A stretch of 55,359 nucleotides of DNA from SKKC01 sp046542845 (GTDB taxonomy: Bacteria; Spirochaetota; Spirochaetia; DSM-27196; SKKC01), in contig JBKHAN010000018.1 of the NCBI GenBank assembly GCA_046542845.1, positions 1 through 55,359 on the forward strand. Direction: 5' to 3'. Shown in pieces: positions 43,347 to 51,980 of the stretch (position 1 is its first letter; every line of letters begins with the position of its first letter). A program made the position numbers and the translations under genes. A model generated the notes under the pieces. That model saw only the letters and a program-made list of their open reading frames with translations, was not told where the DNA came from and did no database searches.

Positions 43347-44467
43347 TATGGTCCCTCCGGTGCCGGGTCAATGCTGATGTTGCGACGGATCGTATTTCCG
43401 ACCATGTCGTGAAGAATAACCCCGGTGTTGATAGTCTGCGCACCAACCGTGACGGTACCGACACGCAGCCTGCCTGACTCGTCGTAGAGCTCCGAAGCCA
43501 GTCGCCAGCCACCGGGCCAGACAACAACGTCCGTACCGTTCGGAACCGGTGATACGTGCTCTGCCTCCATCACCGACTGGAATCGTGAACGCTGCTGCCC
43601 CTGGCGTTCCGGCGCAGGCGCAACGGCTACTCCGGGCAGTTGTGTTTCATCAATAGGCGCATTGACAGAGGGATCCTGAGGGACCACTTCAAGCGGAGTG
43701 TCTCCACCCGCCTCTTCGGGCTCCGTTGAGATCTCGTTCTCAGGAGCACTTTCGATACGCGCGAGGACCTGCTCCTGTGCGAGCACCCCGGGGAGCAGGC
43801 GGTCGACCGTTAATATATGGTATATCTCCGAGCCGACGGCGAACTCGACTTCGCGGGGAAGAACAGGCACGGTCTCGGCAACCAGCCGCGAACGCACCGC
43901 TACGCTGACCATCGCCGCGCCCTGCTCGAGGCGAATTCTGGGACCGGATACTCTGCGATTTTCGTTTTGCTCAAAGGCTACCGAATCAATCCGGGGCTCT
44001 CTGTCCGCCCAACGCCTCGGAAGGAGCTCGAGCGGGTTTGCATACACACCATCTACCATGTCAAAGACCGCGAAACGCACGAAATTCCGGTCCGGCCGAC
44101 CCAGTATATCGCGAATCCTCACGTCTCCCGATCCAACGGCCGGCTGGAGACCCTCGTACAGGGCATGGAACCCGTTGCCGTGATCGACGACCAGGTATCC
44201 GCCCTGTGGTTGTACGAAGCCGGGGGCAAACCGGTCTCGACGGCCCGAAAACGTCACCTCGCCGGCGTGTGCCGACCGAATCGGCTCCTCTGAAGCGTCA
44301 AACGAAACCCCCCGGTTCGGTAATCCGGCGTTTTCTACGAGAAACCCTCGACGAAGCGTTGTCTCTGAAGCAGGCCATTCCCACGCCTCAAGCGAGGAGC
44401 GCCCTGCACCTACAAGCGTTATGAGGACAAGCAACATACCCGGCAGCGTGTTATCTCGTAAGTTCAT
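43346..44467 (-). CDS. Secreted protein with degenerate M23 (LytM) peptidase domain
   Basis: 373 residues. An N-terminal hydrophobic signal segment (9-22) is followed by a LytM-like fold at about 40-130 with VTFSGRR, GGYLVVDHGNGFHALYEGL and VRIRDILG. The zinc ligands are missing: Asn51 and Ser55 stand where H-x-x-x-D is expected (NRGVSFD), and Glu105-Gly106 where the Y-x-H end motif is expected. It is therefore probably a non-catalytic binding domain, as in EnvC-type activators. A Pro/Glu-rich linker (about 235-310) leads to a beta-rich C-terminal domain. It overlaps the upstream gene by 17 bases. The Shine-Dalgarno is weak. Confidence 0.7.
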   Translation of the reverse strand: MNLRDNTLPGMLLVLITLVGAGRSSLEAWEWPASETTLRRGFLVENAGLPNRGVSFDASEEPIRSAHAGEVTFSGRRDRFAPGFVQPQGGYLVVDHGNGFHALYEGLQPAVGSGDVRIRDILGRPDRNFVRFAVFDMVDGVYANPLELLPRRWADREPRIDSVAFEQNENRRVSGPRIRLEQGAAMVSVAVRSRLVAETVPVLPREVEFAVGSEIYHILTVDRLLPGVLAQEQVLARIESAPENEISTEPEEAGGDTPLEVVPQDPSVNAPIDETQLPGVAVAPAPERQGQQRSRFQSVMEAEHVSPVPNGTDVVVWPGGWRLASELYDESGRLRVGTVTVGAQTINTGVILHDMVGNTIRRNISIDPAPEGP

Positions 44468-45554
44468 ATATCAGTACCATATCATCCAGCCCGAGGAATA
44501 CGTGATTATCGCTGTGAAGCATGGAATACATCGATCCCGAAAAATCGAGCTCTGTAAACACCGTAAGATCTTCTGCGTATAGAATCGAAAGACGGCTGCG
44601 CGCCTCGTCGGGGCGTTCGCTCGCGACAAGGATCAGCTCCAACGCCTCGTGCCAGACAAGCCCGATGACACGTCCTTCGATGTCGTAGGCGTTCACGTCT
44701 CCGCCGTCGGTGTCCAGGGTGGCTATGCCGCTGTCCGTCTCAAAAAGCACCGTGTCGTCGGCCCACGCGAGATGCCTCGGACGGTTGATATCCGCGTCGA
44801 GATCGATCGAGACAAGTGGCTCGATCCTGCCCTGCTCGGGGTATACAACGGTAATCCGCGATGGTCGCAGACCCTCAACGATCGCGAGACGGCCATCGGT
44901 GTGGACCGACAGCGCGTATATCGCCGACTGTGTTCCAGCTTCCGGGCGACGGATGACCACACGCTCACCGGCTCGTGCAGTCTCGAACTCGTCGTAAAGG
45001 TACAGAAACCCGAAGGCATCCGCAGCCCAGAGCTGATCGGAACGAACTTCGAGCGCGGTCAATGGACCCGCAACTCGACTCCGTATTCCCGGTGACCCAT
45101 CGTCTGCAATCCGGGTAAAACCGGCACCGTCGCCATCGATTGAAAACACGTGGTCGCCACGCAGCACCGCCGCGCTCGCCCGAGGCTGTAGAAGAACCGT
45201 CTCGCCCGGCCTCAACACGGCGGAAACCCCGTCTACAGCGGTCACGGCCCCATGAACCGAGAGGTCCAGTGTGCGCTCGTTTTCTATGGCAAGAGATTGC
45301 CAGCCCCGCGCGTCAAAAACGACAACGGAATCCGCGGTTCTCGCGGCTCCGACTATGTCCTCAGGCGGCTCACGGTTCCAGTCCAATGGACGTCGCGCGC
45401 CGGGCGAGCTCTCGCTCGGGTTGTCCGGAACGACACGAGCCACGAGAGCAAGCGAAGGCTCGGGTGACAGTCCGATCGGGGCGACCGTGAGAAACAACAC
45501 GGTTAAAACGGGAAAAAGTATTGCAGTTACTATCAGGCGTGAGCGCATTGACAT
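44451..45554 (-). CDS. Secreted or anchored beta-rich protein of unknown function
   Basis: 367 residues, not recognised. A hydrophobic segment at about 8-30 (VTAILFPVLTVLFLTVAPIG) could be a signal peptide or anchor. The rest alternates short beta stretches with turns, with repeated patterns like LWAADAFGFLYLYD, LSVHTDGRLAIVEGL and LAWADDTVLFETDSGIATLD, suggesting a beta-propeller. No clear Shine-Dalgarno precedes ATG 45554 or the second Met codon at 45548. It overlaps the degenerate M23 gene by 17 bases, which suggests both act outside the membrane together; that is inference. Confidence 0.65.
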   Translation of the reverse strand: MSMRSRLIVTAILFPVLTVLFLTVAPIGLSPEPSLALVARVVPDNPSESSPGARRPLDWNREPPEDIVGAARTADSVVVFDARGWQSLAIENERTLDLSVHGAVTAVDGVSAVLRPGETVLLQPRASAAVLRGDHVFSIDGDGAGFTRIADDGSPGIRSRVAGPLTALEVRSDQLWAADAFGFLYLYDEFETARAGERVVIRRPEAGTQSAIYALSVHTDGRLAIVEGLRPSRITVVYPEQGRIEPLVSIDLDADINRPRHLAWADDTVLFETDSGIATLDTDGGDVNAYDIEGRVIGLVWHEALELILVASERPDEARSRLSILYAEDLTVFTELDFSGSMYSMLHSDNHVFLGLDDMVLIYELTR

Positions 45555-45574
45555 GAGGAATAAATAACCGTCTA

Positions 45575-46381
45575 TTACCGTTTGTGCGATGATTCACGTT
45601 TGTCGTCTGATTCCATCTTCTGCTTCCAGACTTCAATACGTTTCTTTAACGTTTCTGCCGAGTCGGATTCTCCGAGCAGCAGATGCAGTCGCCGCAAAGC
45701 GGCCAGGTGTGCAATAGCCAACTTGAAATCGTCGAGACGAAGCGTTGACAGTTCGTATCGTTCGCGGTACCGGTCAGCTGCGCGCTGAAGGAGGCGCTTG
45801 ACCATAGCCAGATGCGCGAGACGCTCGTCGTAATGCTCCGAGCGGGGGTCGAGTCCGGCGATAAGCGTTTTCATGTTCAGCAGGTTTTTTGATACTGTTG
45901 CGAAGCGACCTTCGAGTTCGACAAAGCTCCATTTCCACTTCGAATTATCCCCGAAGCTCTGCTCGACTGCTTCAATCGTAAAGCCAAGCTTTCTCGCAAG
46001 TTTGTACCGGGCGTCGTCCGGTACCGATTCTATGCTTTCAAGCTTCTCGGAATATTCGCTGTACCCTGCGTCTATGAGGTCGCTGACGACGTCTTCCAGA
46101 AAAATAACACTCTGATAGCAGCTCTTTCGGGCATCGTTGAGAAATGCCTCGCCGCGGACACCGAGGAGTGCAACCGATACCCGGTTCAGCAGGAGATATC
46201 GCGAGGCGAGATTAAGTCGTTCTTCGGCAAGACCAAGCCGCTTAAAACCGGAATCAGCCGAGCCGTCGTGTATGGTACTGACGATGCTGCGTTCCCGAAC
46301 GAGCATCTGTTCGATTTCGGCCTTATACTTTTTAACTTTGTCGGAGTATCTCTGTTTTGCTACCGCCGAAATCTTTCCCAT
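45575..46381 (-). CDS. Conserved-looking all-helical protein downstream of recN
   Basis: 268 residues, no domain recognised. It is rich in Lys, Arg, Glu and Leu with heptad-like helices throughout (VKKYKAEIEQMLVRERSIV, LAALRRLHLLLGESD). It has no signal peptide and no long hydrophobic segment, so it is probably cytosolic. GGAG lies eleven bases before the ATG. It is 18 bases from recN and 20 bases from the next gene, so likely in one transcript. Function unknown. Confidence 0.7.
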   Translation of the reverse strand: MGKISAVAKQRYSDKVKKYKAEIEQMLVRERSIVSTIHDGSADSGFKRLGLAEERLNLASRYLLLNRVSVALLGVRGEAFLNDARKSCYQSVIFLEDVVSDLIDAGYSEYSEKLESIESVPDDARYKLARKLGFTIEAVEQSFGDNSKWKWSFVELEGRFATVSKNLLNMKTLIAGLDPRSEHYDERLAHLAMVKRLLQRAADRYRERYELSTLRLDDFKLAIAHLAALRRLHLLLGESDSAETLKKRIEVWKQKMESDDKRESSHKR

Positions 46382-46399
46382 CTATCGCTCGACTCCCGT

Positions 46400-48091
46400 T
46401 TAGATGCCCTCTGCGTACGTTCGAAGCATATCTTCTGCGTGCGATCGGGATGCTGTGCCCGTCGTATCTCCGGCAAGCATTCGCGCGATCTCGTCAACCC
46501 GATCCTCACCCGACACCGCGCGAACGTCCGTACTGGTACGATCGGCTCGAACCCGTTTCTCGACTTTCAGGTGATTATCGGCGCGAACAGCTATCGTTGC
46601 AAGGTGAGTGATACAGAGAATCTGCTTGTGTGAACTCAGAGCCTTCAGATACTCACCAACCTGCAGAGCAACCTCTCCCCCGATACCGGCGTCGACTTCG
46701 TCGAAGATCAGCGATGGGACCTCATCCGTCGCCGCAAATGCGCTCTTCAGAGCGAGCATAACGCGTGAAATCTCACCTCCCGAAGCAATAGACCGGAGCT
46801 GTTTGACCGGTTCACCCGGGTTAGCGGACAGACGAAACGACACGGTATCGAGACCGTAGGGTCCGCACGCGGCTTTCCCGGACTCGTTCGTCCGACGTTC
46901 AACCGAGATAACGAACCGTGCCTTCGGCATTCCAAGCCTGGCAAGGCTTTCTACGATCGTCCTGTTGAGCTTTTCCGCAGTTGCTCGTCGAATGTCGGAT
47001 ATCGCTCGAGCTTCTGCGAGGACCTCGTGTTCACCCCTGGCGATATCGGCACTGAGCCGTTCCTTGTCTTCTTCCCAGTTCGAAAGATCCGACAGCTCCT
47101 GTCGAGCCTCTTCAAGATACGAAAGGATATCCGAAACCGAGTCACCGTATTTTTTTTCCAGCTTTCGTATCAGAGCCAGTCGTTCTTCGACCGCTTCCAG
47201 CCGCCCCGGGGAAAAACTCATGGTGCCGCGGTACTCTCCAATCGTCTCGGCCACGTCTTCGATCTCATAAAAGGCGTCGTCGAGACGAGTCGACAGCGAT
47301 GAAAGATCGGGATCGATCGATGCAGCCTGTTCCACCGTTGTACGTGCTTCACGGAGGCGAAGAAGCGCGCCGCCTCTGTTTTCCGAGAGCAGGTTGTACA
47401 CCGTCTCCACCGCGGAATACAGCTGTTCATGCTGGGACAGAATACGCCGCTCCTGCTCCAGCTCATCTTCTTCCTGTGGCGAAAGCGAAGCGTCTTCGAT
47501 TTCCCGAACGGCAAACTCAAGGATATCCGCTTGCCTGAGGCGTTCACGTTCGTCGGACATGAGTTTTTCGAGCCGCCTGCGAAGCGCCGCGATTTCCTGA
47601 AACCGCCCGGTAAACGCGCGCACACGAGGCATGAGCTCGGCGAACTGATCGAGAAAAATACGGTGATTGTCTTCAACAAGAAGCGACTGGTGGGCGTGCT
47701 GGCCGTGAATGTCGAACAGCAGACTTCCGAGACTCTCAAGGTCGGCGCGAGTGACTGGCGTGCTCTGCACGTACACGGGTCCTCTGCCCTGAGACTTTAT
47801 CGTGCGACGTATGACTAGACTGCCGTCCTCATCGGCGATCCCATGTTCGTCCAGCCACGCTTTGACCGCTGTGTGTGCAGTAATCCGAAAGACGCCCGTC
47901 ACGACAGCTTCCTCCGCCCCTGCCCGGATCGCACCCGTATCTGCCTTGACACCCCGAAGGAGCGACAGAGCACCCACGAGAATGGACTTACCTGCTCCGG
48001 TCTCACCGGAGAGAACGTTCAACCCGTCGCCAAACCGTATAGTCAGACGATCCACGAGTGCGTAGTTCTGTATCGTCAACTCTTCAATCAT
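46400..48091 (-). CDS. recN: RecN, SMC-like DNA repair ATPase
   Basis: 563 residues. It starts MIEELTIQNYALVDRLTIRF with Walker A GETGAGKS at 29-36. A long coiled coil spans about 155-350. The signature ASGGEISRVMLALKSAF and Walker B SLIFDEVDAGIGGEVALQVG are followed by QILCITHLATIA. It holds broken DNA ends for recombinational repair. It follows nadK by five bases. A recN-nadK pairing is common in bacteria. Identification is secure. Confidence 0.97.
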   Translation of the reverse strand: MIEELTIQNYALVDRLTIRFGDGLNVLSGETGAGKSILVGALSLLRGVKADTGAIRAGAEEAVVTGVFRITAHTAVKAWLDEHGIADEDGSLVIRRTIKSQGRGPVYVQSTPVTRADLESLGSLLFDIHGQHAHQSLLVEDNHRIFLDQFAELMPRVRAFTGRFQEIAALRRRLEKLMSDERERLRQADILEFAVREIEDASLSPQEEDELEQERRILSQHEQLYSAVETVYNLLSENRGGALLRLREARTTVEQAASIDPDLSSLSTRLDDAFYEIEDVAETIGEYRGTMSFSPGRLEAVEERLALIRKLEKKYGDSVSDILSYLEEARQELSDLSNWEEDKERLSADIARGEHEVLAEARAISDIRRATAEKLNRTIVESLARLGMPKARFVISVERRTNESGKAACGPYGLDTVSFRLSANPGEPVKQLRSIASGGEISRVMLALKSAFAATDEVPSLIFDEVDAGIGGEVALQVGEYLKALSSHKQILCITHLATIAVRADNHLKVEKRVRADRTSTDVRAVSGEDRVDEIARMLAGDTTGTASRSHAEDMLRTYAEGI

Positions 48092-48096
48092 GATTG

Positions 48097-48993
48097 TTAC
48101 CGACCTCCGGACCAGTGAAGTTTACTGCGGAGGACCTCGTAGAACGAACGCTGCTCTGACTCGATAATACCGGCGCGGTGATCCGACCTGCGCACTTCAA
48201 CCACATCATCTGCTTCGAGTGCGTGGATTTCCTGTCCGTCGACCGTCATGACCACGTCGGTGCGTTGCGTCTGGTCCACGTGTATCCTCACTACCTCATG
48301 ACCAGGCATAACGAGCGTTCGATTGCTTAAAGTGAACGGACAAACCGGATTAAGGATCATCGCATCGAGGTCCGGGTGGAGAATCGGCCCTCCCGCGGCG
48401 GCGGAGTACGCGGTTGAACCGGTCGGTGTCGCCACGAGGAGACCGTCGGCTCGATACGAACCAAGTCTGCCGCGGGTCGTTGAGGCAGTCAGGTTCACAA
48501 TTTTCGGTATACCCGAGGCCGCGATGACAACCTCGTTCAGCCCGATGCAGGTCGCCAGACAGGAGTCGTTCCGAAAGAGACGGATCTGTATCATGAGACG
48601 TTGACTGATTCCAACACGTCCATCGAGAAAGGCGTGGAAGGTATCGTACCATTCGTCCTGCCGAACCTCGGTAATGAAGCCAAACTGTCCGAGATTCACG
48701 GCGAGAATGGGTATATCGTACTCTGCAAGCGCACGTGCACACGAAAGAACCGTTCCATCGCCGCCAAGGCTGATCGCGACATCAACGGATTCGAGCTGCA
48801 AGGCTTGCACCGCGAAACGACCGGAGAAAGCCCGGTGTACGCGGACACCCTCTGCTCCGAGCGTGGCCTCGATGCGGTCAGCCAGCTCCAGGGCCTGTTC
48901 CTTCTCTCCATTCGCAAAGATAAGTACGTTGGAGACGTTAATATTGCGGGTACTTGAATACGAGTCGGTCCGGGTTTCCACGATCTGCACCAC
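48097..48993 (-). CDS. nadK: NAD kinase
   Basis: Up to 298 residues. GGDGT at 77-81 (VAISLGGDGTVLSCARALA), then LAVNLGQFGFITEV, GLNEVVI, YRADGLLVATPTGSTAYSAA and HPDLDAMILNPVCPF are all NAD kinase motifs. It makes NADP from NAD and ATP. The start is uncertain: GTG at 48993 lacks a clear Shine-Dalgarno, and further in-frame GTG codons follow nearby; the conserved part begins near residue 20 (SNVLIFAN). It lies 37 bases after the DegT-like gene. Confidence 0.94.
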   Translation of the reverse strand: MVQIVETRTDSYSSTRNINVSNVLIFANGEKEQALELADRIEATLGAEGVRVHRAFSGRFAVQALQLESVDVAISLGGDGTVLSCARALAEYDIPILAVNLGQFGFITEVRQDEWYDTFHAFLDGRVGISQRLMIQIRLFRNDSCLATCIGLNEVVIAASGIPKIVNLTASTTRGRLGSYRADGLLVATPTGSTAYSAAAGGPILHPDLDAMILNPVCPFTLSNRTLVMPGHEVVRIHVDQTQRTDVVMTVDGQEIHALEADDVVEVRRSDHRAGIIESEQRSFYEVLRSKLHWSGGR

Positions 48994-49030
48994 TATATCG
49001 GCGAGAGAAACCGAATGTACAGCCCTGCCA

Positions 49031-50122
49031 TCATGGTAGCGTTGAAAGCACCTTACCGATGTGTTCGACTTCCCTGTTGGTCAGACTCGGATACAGGGGG
49101 AAAAGAACACATCGGAGGAACAGATTGTAGGCAGAAGGATACTGCTCGGCGGTCAGCGGATTGGCGGAAGCGGGTTCCTGTCTGTCCGTCGATTCAGCGT
49201 CCGGCTGCGCCGCACGTGCGAAGGCTGCGAGAATCGAATCTTCGAAGGCTGGAATCACTTCTACGTCGTTTTTTTTCGCGTAGGCAATAACATCCTTCAC
49301 AGAACTGTTCAGCAACACCGGATACAGGTAGCCCGAGGCACCCTCGGTTGCAGGCGAGACGAGCCCGCGGTGCCTGCTCGAACGAAGAACCTGACCCGAA
49401 AAACGCTCAGCGATTTCACTCCGGCGTGCAAGGTATCGGGGCAATTCTTTCAGCTGCGCGATTCCCAGCGCCGCGTTCATATCGGGGAGAAGGCTGAAAC
49501 TGCTCGCTGCGTCGAGCGCGCGTTTCAGCGCGGAACGCTCTTTCGGTCCGCGGGCAACCACCGCCGCTCCGCCTCCGGTCGTAATAATGTCATCGGGCTC
49601 GAGGCTGAGTACGACCACGCGTCCCGCACTGCCCGCTTTCAGCTCGCCGCGTTGCGCACCGAGGCTGTGCGACACGTCCTCGATAACCGGTACGCCGAGT
49701 TCAAGAATAGAGGTCAGGTCGGGGTTGATTCCCAGCGGAGCCGTTGATACCACCACATCGACCTTCTGGTCCTGTATGATGCGGACCGCAGCCTCGGTGT
49801 CCAACGTGCCGTCTGAAGCATCAACATCGCAATACACCGCAGTGTAATCGCTTGCCTCAAGCACTTCCCGATAGCTGTCCGGCGCAAGCGGCGAAATCAG
49901 TACGGTCGCCCCCTCGCCGCAGGACAGAGCCTGAAAGGACAGATCGATGGCGCGGGCATACTCGCGAACTGCAAGGCCCTGGCTACCGCCGAACAGTGAC
50001 GACAGATTTTTGCCGAAATCCTGTAACAGTTCACCGGGTCCAAGTCGGTCCGAGACCATACAGGTCAGCACGGAGTCCATGTCTCTCCGCCGAATTGAAG
50101 GACGTACGATTGATATGGGCAT
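49031..50122 (-). CDS. DegT/DnrJ/EryC1-family protein lacking the PLP-lysine (likely pseudo-aminotransferase)
   Basis: 363 residues with the overall plan of sugar aminotransferases: IRRRDMDSVLTCM, the PLP-ring Asp in VIEDVSHSLGAQRG (149), and a C-terminal small domain. The active-site Lys is missing: SLEPDDIITTGGGAA has Asp178 where SFxPxKNITTGEGGA has Lys. The phosphate-binding SGTxA motif is also replaced (REYARAIDLS). Normal transamination is therefore unlikely. It follows cheW by 12 bases and precedes nadK. I recall a similar cheW - spore coat polysaccharide-like - recN neighbourhood in Treponema pallidum. It may be a ligand-binding or scaffold protein. Confidence 0.82.
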   Translation of the reverse strand: MPISIVRPSIRRRDMDSVLTCMVSDRLGPGELLQDFGKNLSSLFGGSQGLAVREYARAIDLSFQALSCGEGATVLISPLAPDSYREVLEASDYTAVYCDVDASDGTLDTEAAVRIIQDQKVDVVVSTAPLGINPDLTSILELGVPVIEDVSHSLGAQRGELKAGSAGRVVVLSLEPDDIITTGGGAAVVARGPKERSALKRALDAASSFSLLPDMNAALGIAQLKELPRYLARRSEIAERFSGQVLRSSRHRGLVSPATEGASGYLYPVLLNSSVKDVIAYAKKNDVEVIPAFEDSILAAFARAAQPDAESTDRQEPASANPLTAEQYPSAYNLFLRCVLFPLYPSLTNREVEHIGKVLSTLP

Positions 50123-50134
50123 AGTTTTCCCGCG

Positions 50135-50602
50135 TCAGCTGCTCATCCGTTCGAGTTGCTGAAGCTCGCGAACATTGAACAGTCGTCGGATGTTTAGAAT
50201 GATAAGGTAGGTCTCGTCACGGTGCACGACACCTTCTATGTACTCAGCGCCAATGCCCGCGATCATTTCGGGTGGGCGCTGCACGCTGCTCGGCTCTACG
50301 GAGATAACGCGATCAACCTTGTCGATTATAACCGCGAGCTGAACACCGTCGAGATTGATGATAACGAACCCGCTGAGAAGTTCATCGCCCTCTTCCAACT
50401 CGGCGGCTTCGATCTGAAACCGGCGATGAAGATTAATGACCGGTATAATGTCACCCCGGAGATTGAAGATACCTTCCACATACGCGGGTGCGTTCGGAAT
50501 AGGACGAACATCCTCCACTTTGACGATGCCTTCCACGTCCATGATATTGATCCCGTACTTCTCCGGTCCAAGTTGAAAACTGACTAACTGCAATTGATCC
50601 AT
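50135..50602 (-). CDS. cheW: CheW-like chemotaxis coupling protein
   Basis: 155 residues from ATG 50602, with AAGGG six bases upstream. A longer in-frame reading continues upstream but is antisense to the aldo/keto reductase and has no similarity. Typical CheW stretches are LVSFQLGPEKYGINIMDVEG, VEGIFNLRGDIIPVINLHRR and FVIINLDGVQLAVIIDKVDR. It couples chemoreceptors to CheA. No cheA, cheY or receptor gene is nearby, so it is a stand-alone cheW, in one unit with the DegT-like gene. Confidence 0.93.
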   Translation of the reverse strand: MDQLQLVSFQLGPEKYGINIMDVEGIVKVEDVRPIPNAPAYVEGIFNLRGDIIPVINLHRRFQIEAAELEEGDELLSGFVIINLDGVQLAVIIDKVDRVISVEPSSVQRPPEMIAGIGAEYIEGVVHRDETYLIILNIRRLFNVRELQQLERMSS

Positions 50603-50713
50603 AGGGGCCCTTATGCGTTCCGGTAAGGATTGATATAGCTCAAGCATATTCTGATACCGGCTACAAGACAAGAGACGGAAAGCCTTGCAGAAATGCTCTG
50701 CCAGGTGCACCAT

Positions 50714-51730
50714 ATGCCCATGCGCTACAAACTGCTCGGAAACAGCGGACTGAAGGTCAGTGAGCTTTGTCTTGGGACCATGACGTTCGGTCGGGAGACA
50801 AGCAAGGAGGAAAGCTTTCGCATACTCGACACATTTGCCGATGCGGGTGGCAATTTCATTGACACCGCCGACGTGTACAGCCGGGGAGCAAGCGAAAGTA
50901 TTGTAGGAGAGTGGCTTTCGACCCGCCGGCGGGAGGATTTCGTGATTGCTACCAAGGTCCGCTACCCTATGGGTAAAGGTCCTAACGACACCGGCCTTTC
51001 CCGCAAGCACATAATGGACGGCCTTGAAGCAAGTCTCGAACGCCTGCAAATCGATGCCATCGACCTGTACCAGGTGCATGGGTGGGATCCACTGACGCCA
51101 ATAGAGAGTATCATGCGATGGCTCAACGACACCGTACGACAAGGTATGGTTCACTACCTGGGAGCCAGCAACTTCAGCGGACACCAGCTGCAGAAGGCTA
51201 CCGAAGTGGCTCGATATCTCGGCTACGAACGCTTCGAGTGTCTTCAACCGCAGTACAATTTGCTCGCTCGAGCGACCGAATGGGAACTTCTCGAAGTCTG
51301 CCAGCAGGAAAACATAGGGGTAATCCCGTGGAGTCCGCTCCGGGGTGGATGGCTCAGCGGTAAGTTCAGGAGAGGTATGAGCGCACCCCCATCGGACAGT
51401 CGGATCGCTCAGGCCGACAAACATGGGTGGGGCGAGCGCTGGTCGAGTTACAACACAGAGTTTACCTGGCAGGTTCTCGACGTACTCCACGAGGTGGCCG
51501 AGGATGTGGAGAAAGAGCCGGCTCAGGTTGCGATCAACTGGCTCATACAGAATGAAGTGGTCACGTCTCCGATAATCGGCGTACGGACCGTGGAGCAGCT
51601 GCAATCAAACCTGGGCTCTATCGGTTGGGATCTCAGCGAGACACAACTGATGAAGCTTAACGAAGCAAGTGCACCGTTTGTCAGCTATCCATACGACCGA
51701 GACGCGCAATGGCAACGAGAACGAGATTAA
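50714..51730 (+). CDS. Aldo/keto reductase
   Basis: 338 residues from ATG 50714, with AGGTG six bases upstream; a second ATG two codons on gives MRYKLLGNSG, the typical family start. The catalytic set is Asp50 and Tyr55 (NFIDTADVYS), Lys81 (IATKVRYP) and His122 (LYQVHGWD). The NADPH-binding end is SPIIGVRTVEQLQSNLG. It reduces aldehydes or ketones with NADPH; substrate unknown. It is divergent from cheW across 111 bp and 250 bp upstream of the alcohol dehydrogenase gene. Length fits the voltage-channel-beta-like AKR group. Confidence 0.92.
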   Translation: MPMRYKLLGNSGLKVSELCLGTMTFGRETSKEESFRILDTFADAGGNFIDTADVYSRGASESIVGEWLSTRRREDFVIATKVRYPMGKGPNDTGLSRKHIMDGLEASLERLQIDAIDLYQVHGWDPLTPIESIMRWLNDTVRQGMVHYLGASNFSGHQLQKATEVARYLGYERFECLQPQYNLLARATEWELLEVCQQENIGVIPWSPLRGGWLSGKFRRGMSAPPSDSRIAQADKHGWGERWSSYNTEFTWQVLDVLHEVAEDVEKEPAQVAINWLIQNEVVTSPIIGVRTVEQLQSNLGSIGWDLSETQLMKLNEASAPFVSYPYDRDAQWQRERD

Positions 51731-51980
51731 CGGGGAGCGGAAACGACGTTGTGATCCTGCCCGGTAATCTTCTGCGTCACCGCTTTTTTATGAGGCGAGT
51801 ATCGTGGAACCGGTTTCTCGGAATGATAAATCGTAATCGTTGAACACGCCGGTCCACCAGGACTCGGGCGACGGCGTTAGCTTCTGTCACCACCAGAGTC
51901 GCGGACAGTATGCGATCGATGATGCCCGTCTGGGCTGTGGGCGGCTTGTGCCTGCCGTGCCACACAGTCACAATATCACT

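Noticed and set aside
50640..50690. Sigma-28 type promoter for cheW
   Set aside because: GCCGGTAT on the minus strand resembles the -10 box, but no TAAA-like element lies 15 bases upstream.
50603..51604. Upstream extension of the cheW frame (about 334 codons, minus strand)
   Set aside because: It lies antisense to the aldo/keto reductase, has no recognisable similarity, and CheW has its own ATG with a Shine-Dalgarno at 50602. Long antisense frames are common at this base composition.
51770..51792. T-run after the aldo/keto reductase as intrinsic terminator
   Set aside because: Six T residues follow TCACCGC, but only a four-base GTGA/TCAC stem with a large loop could be found.
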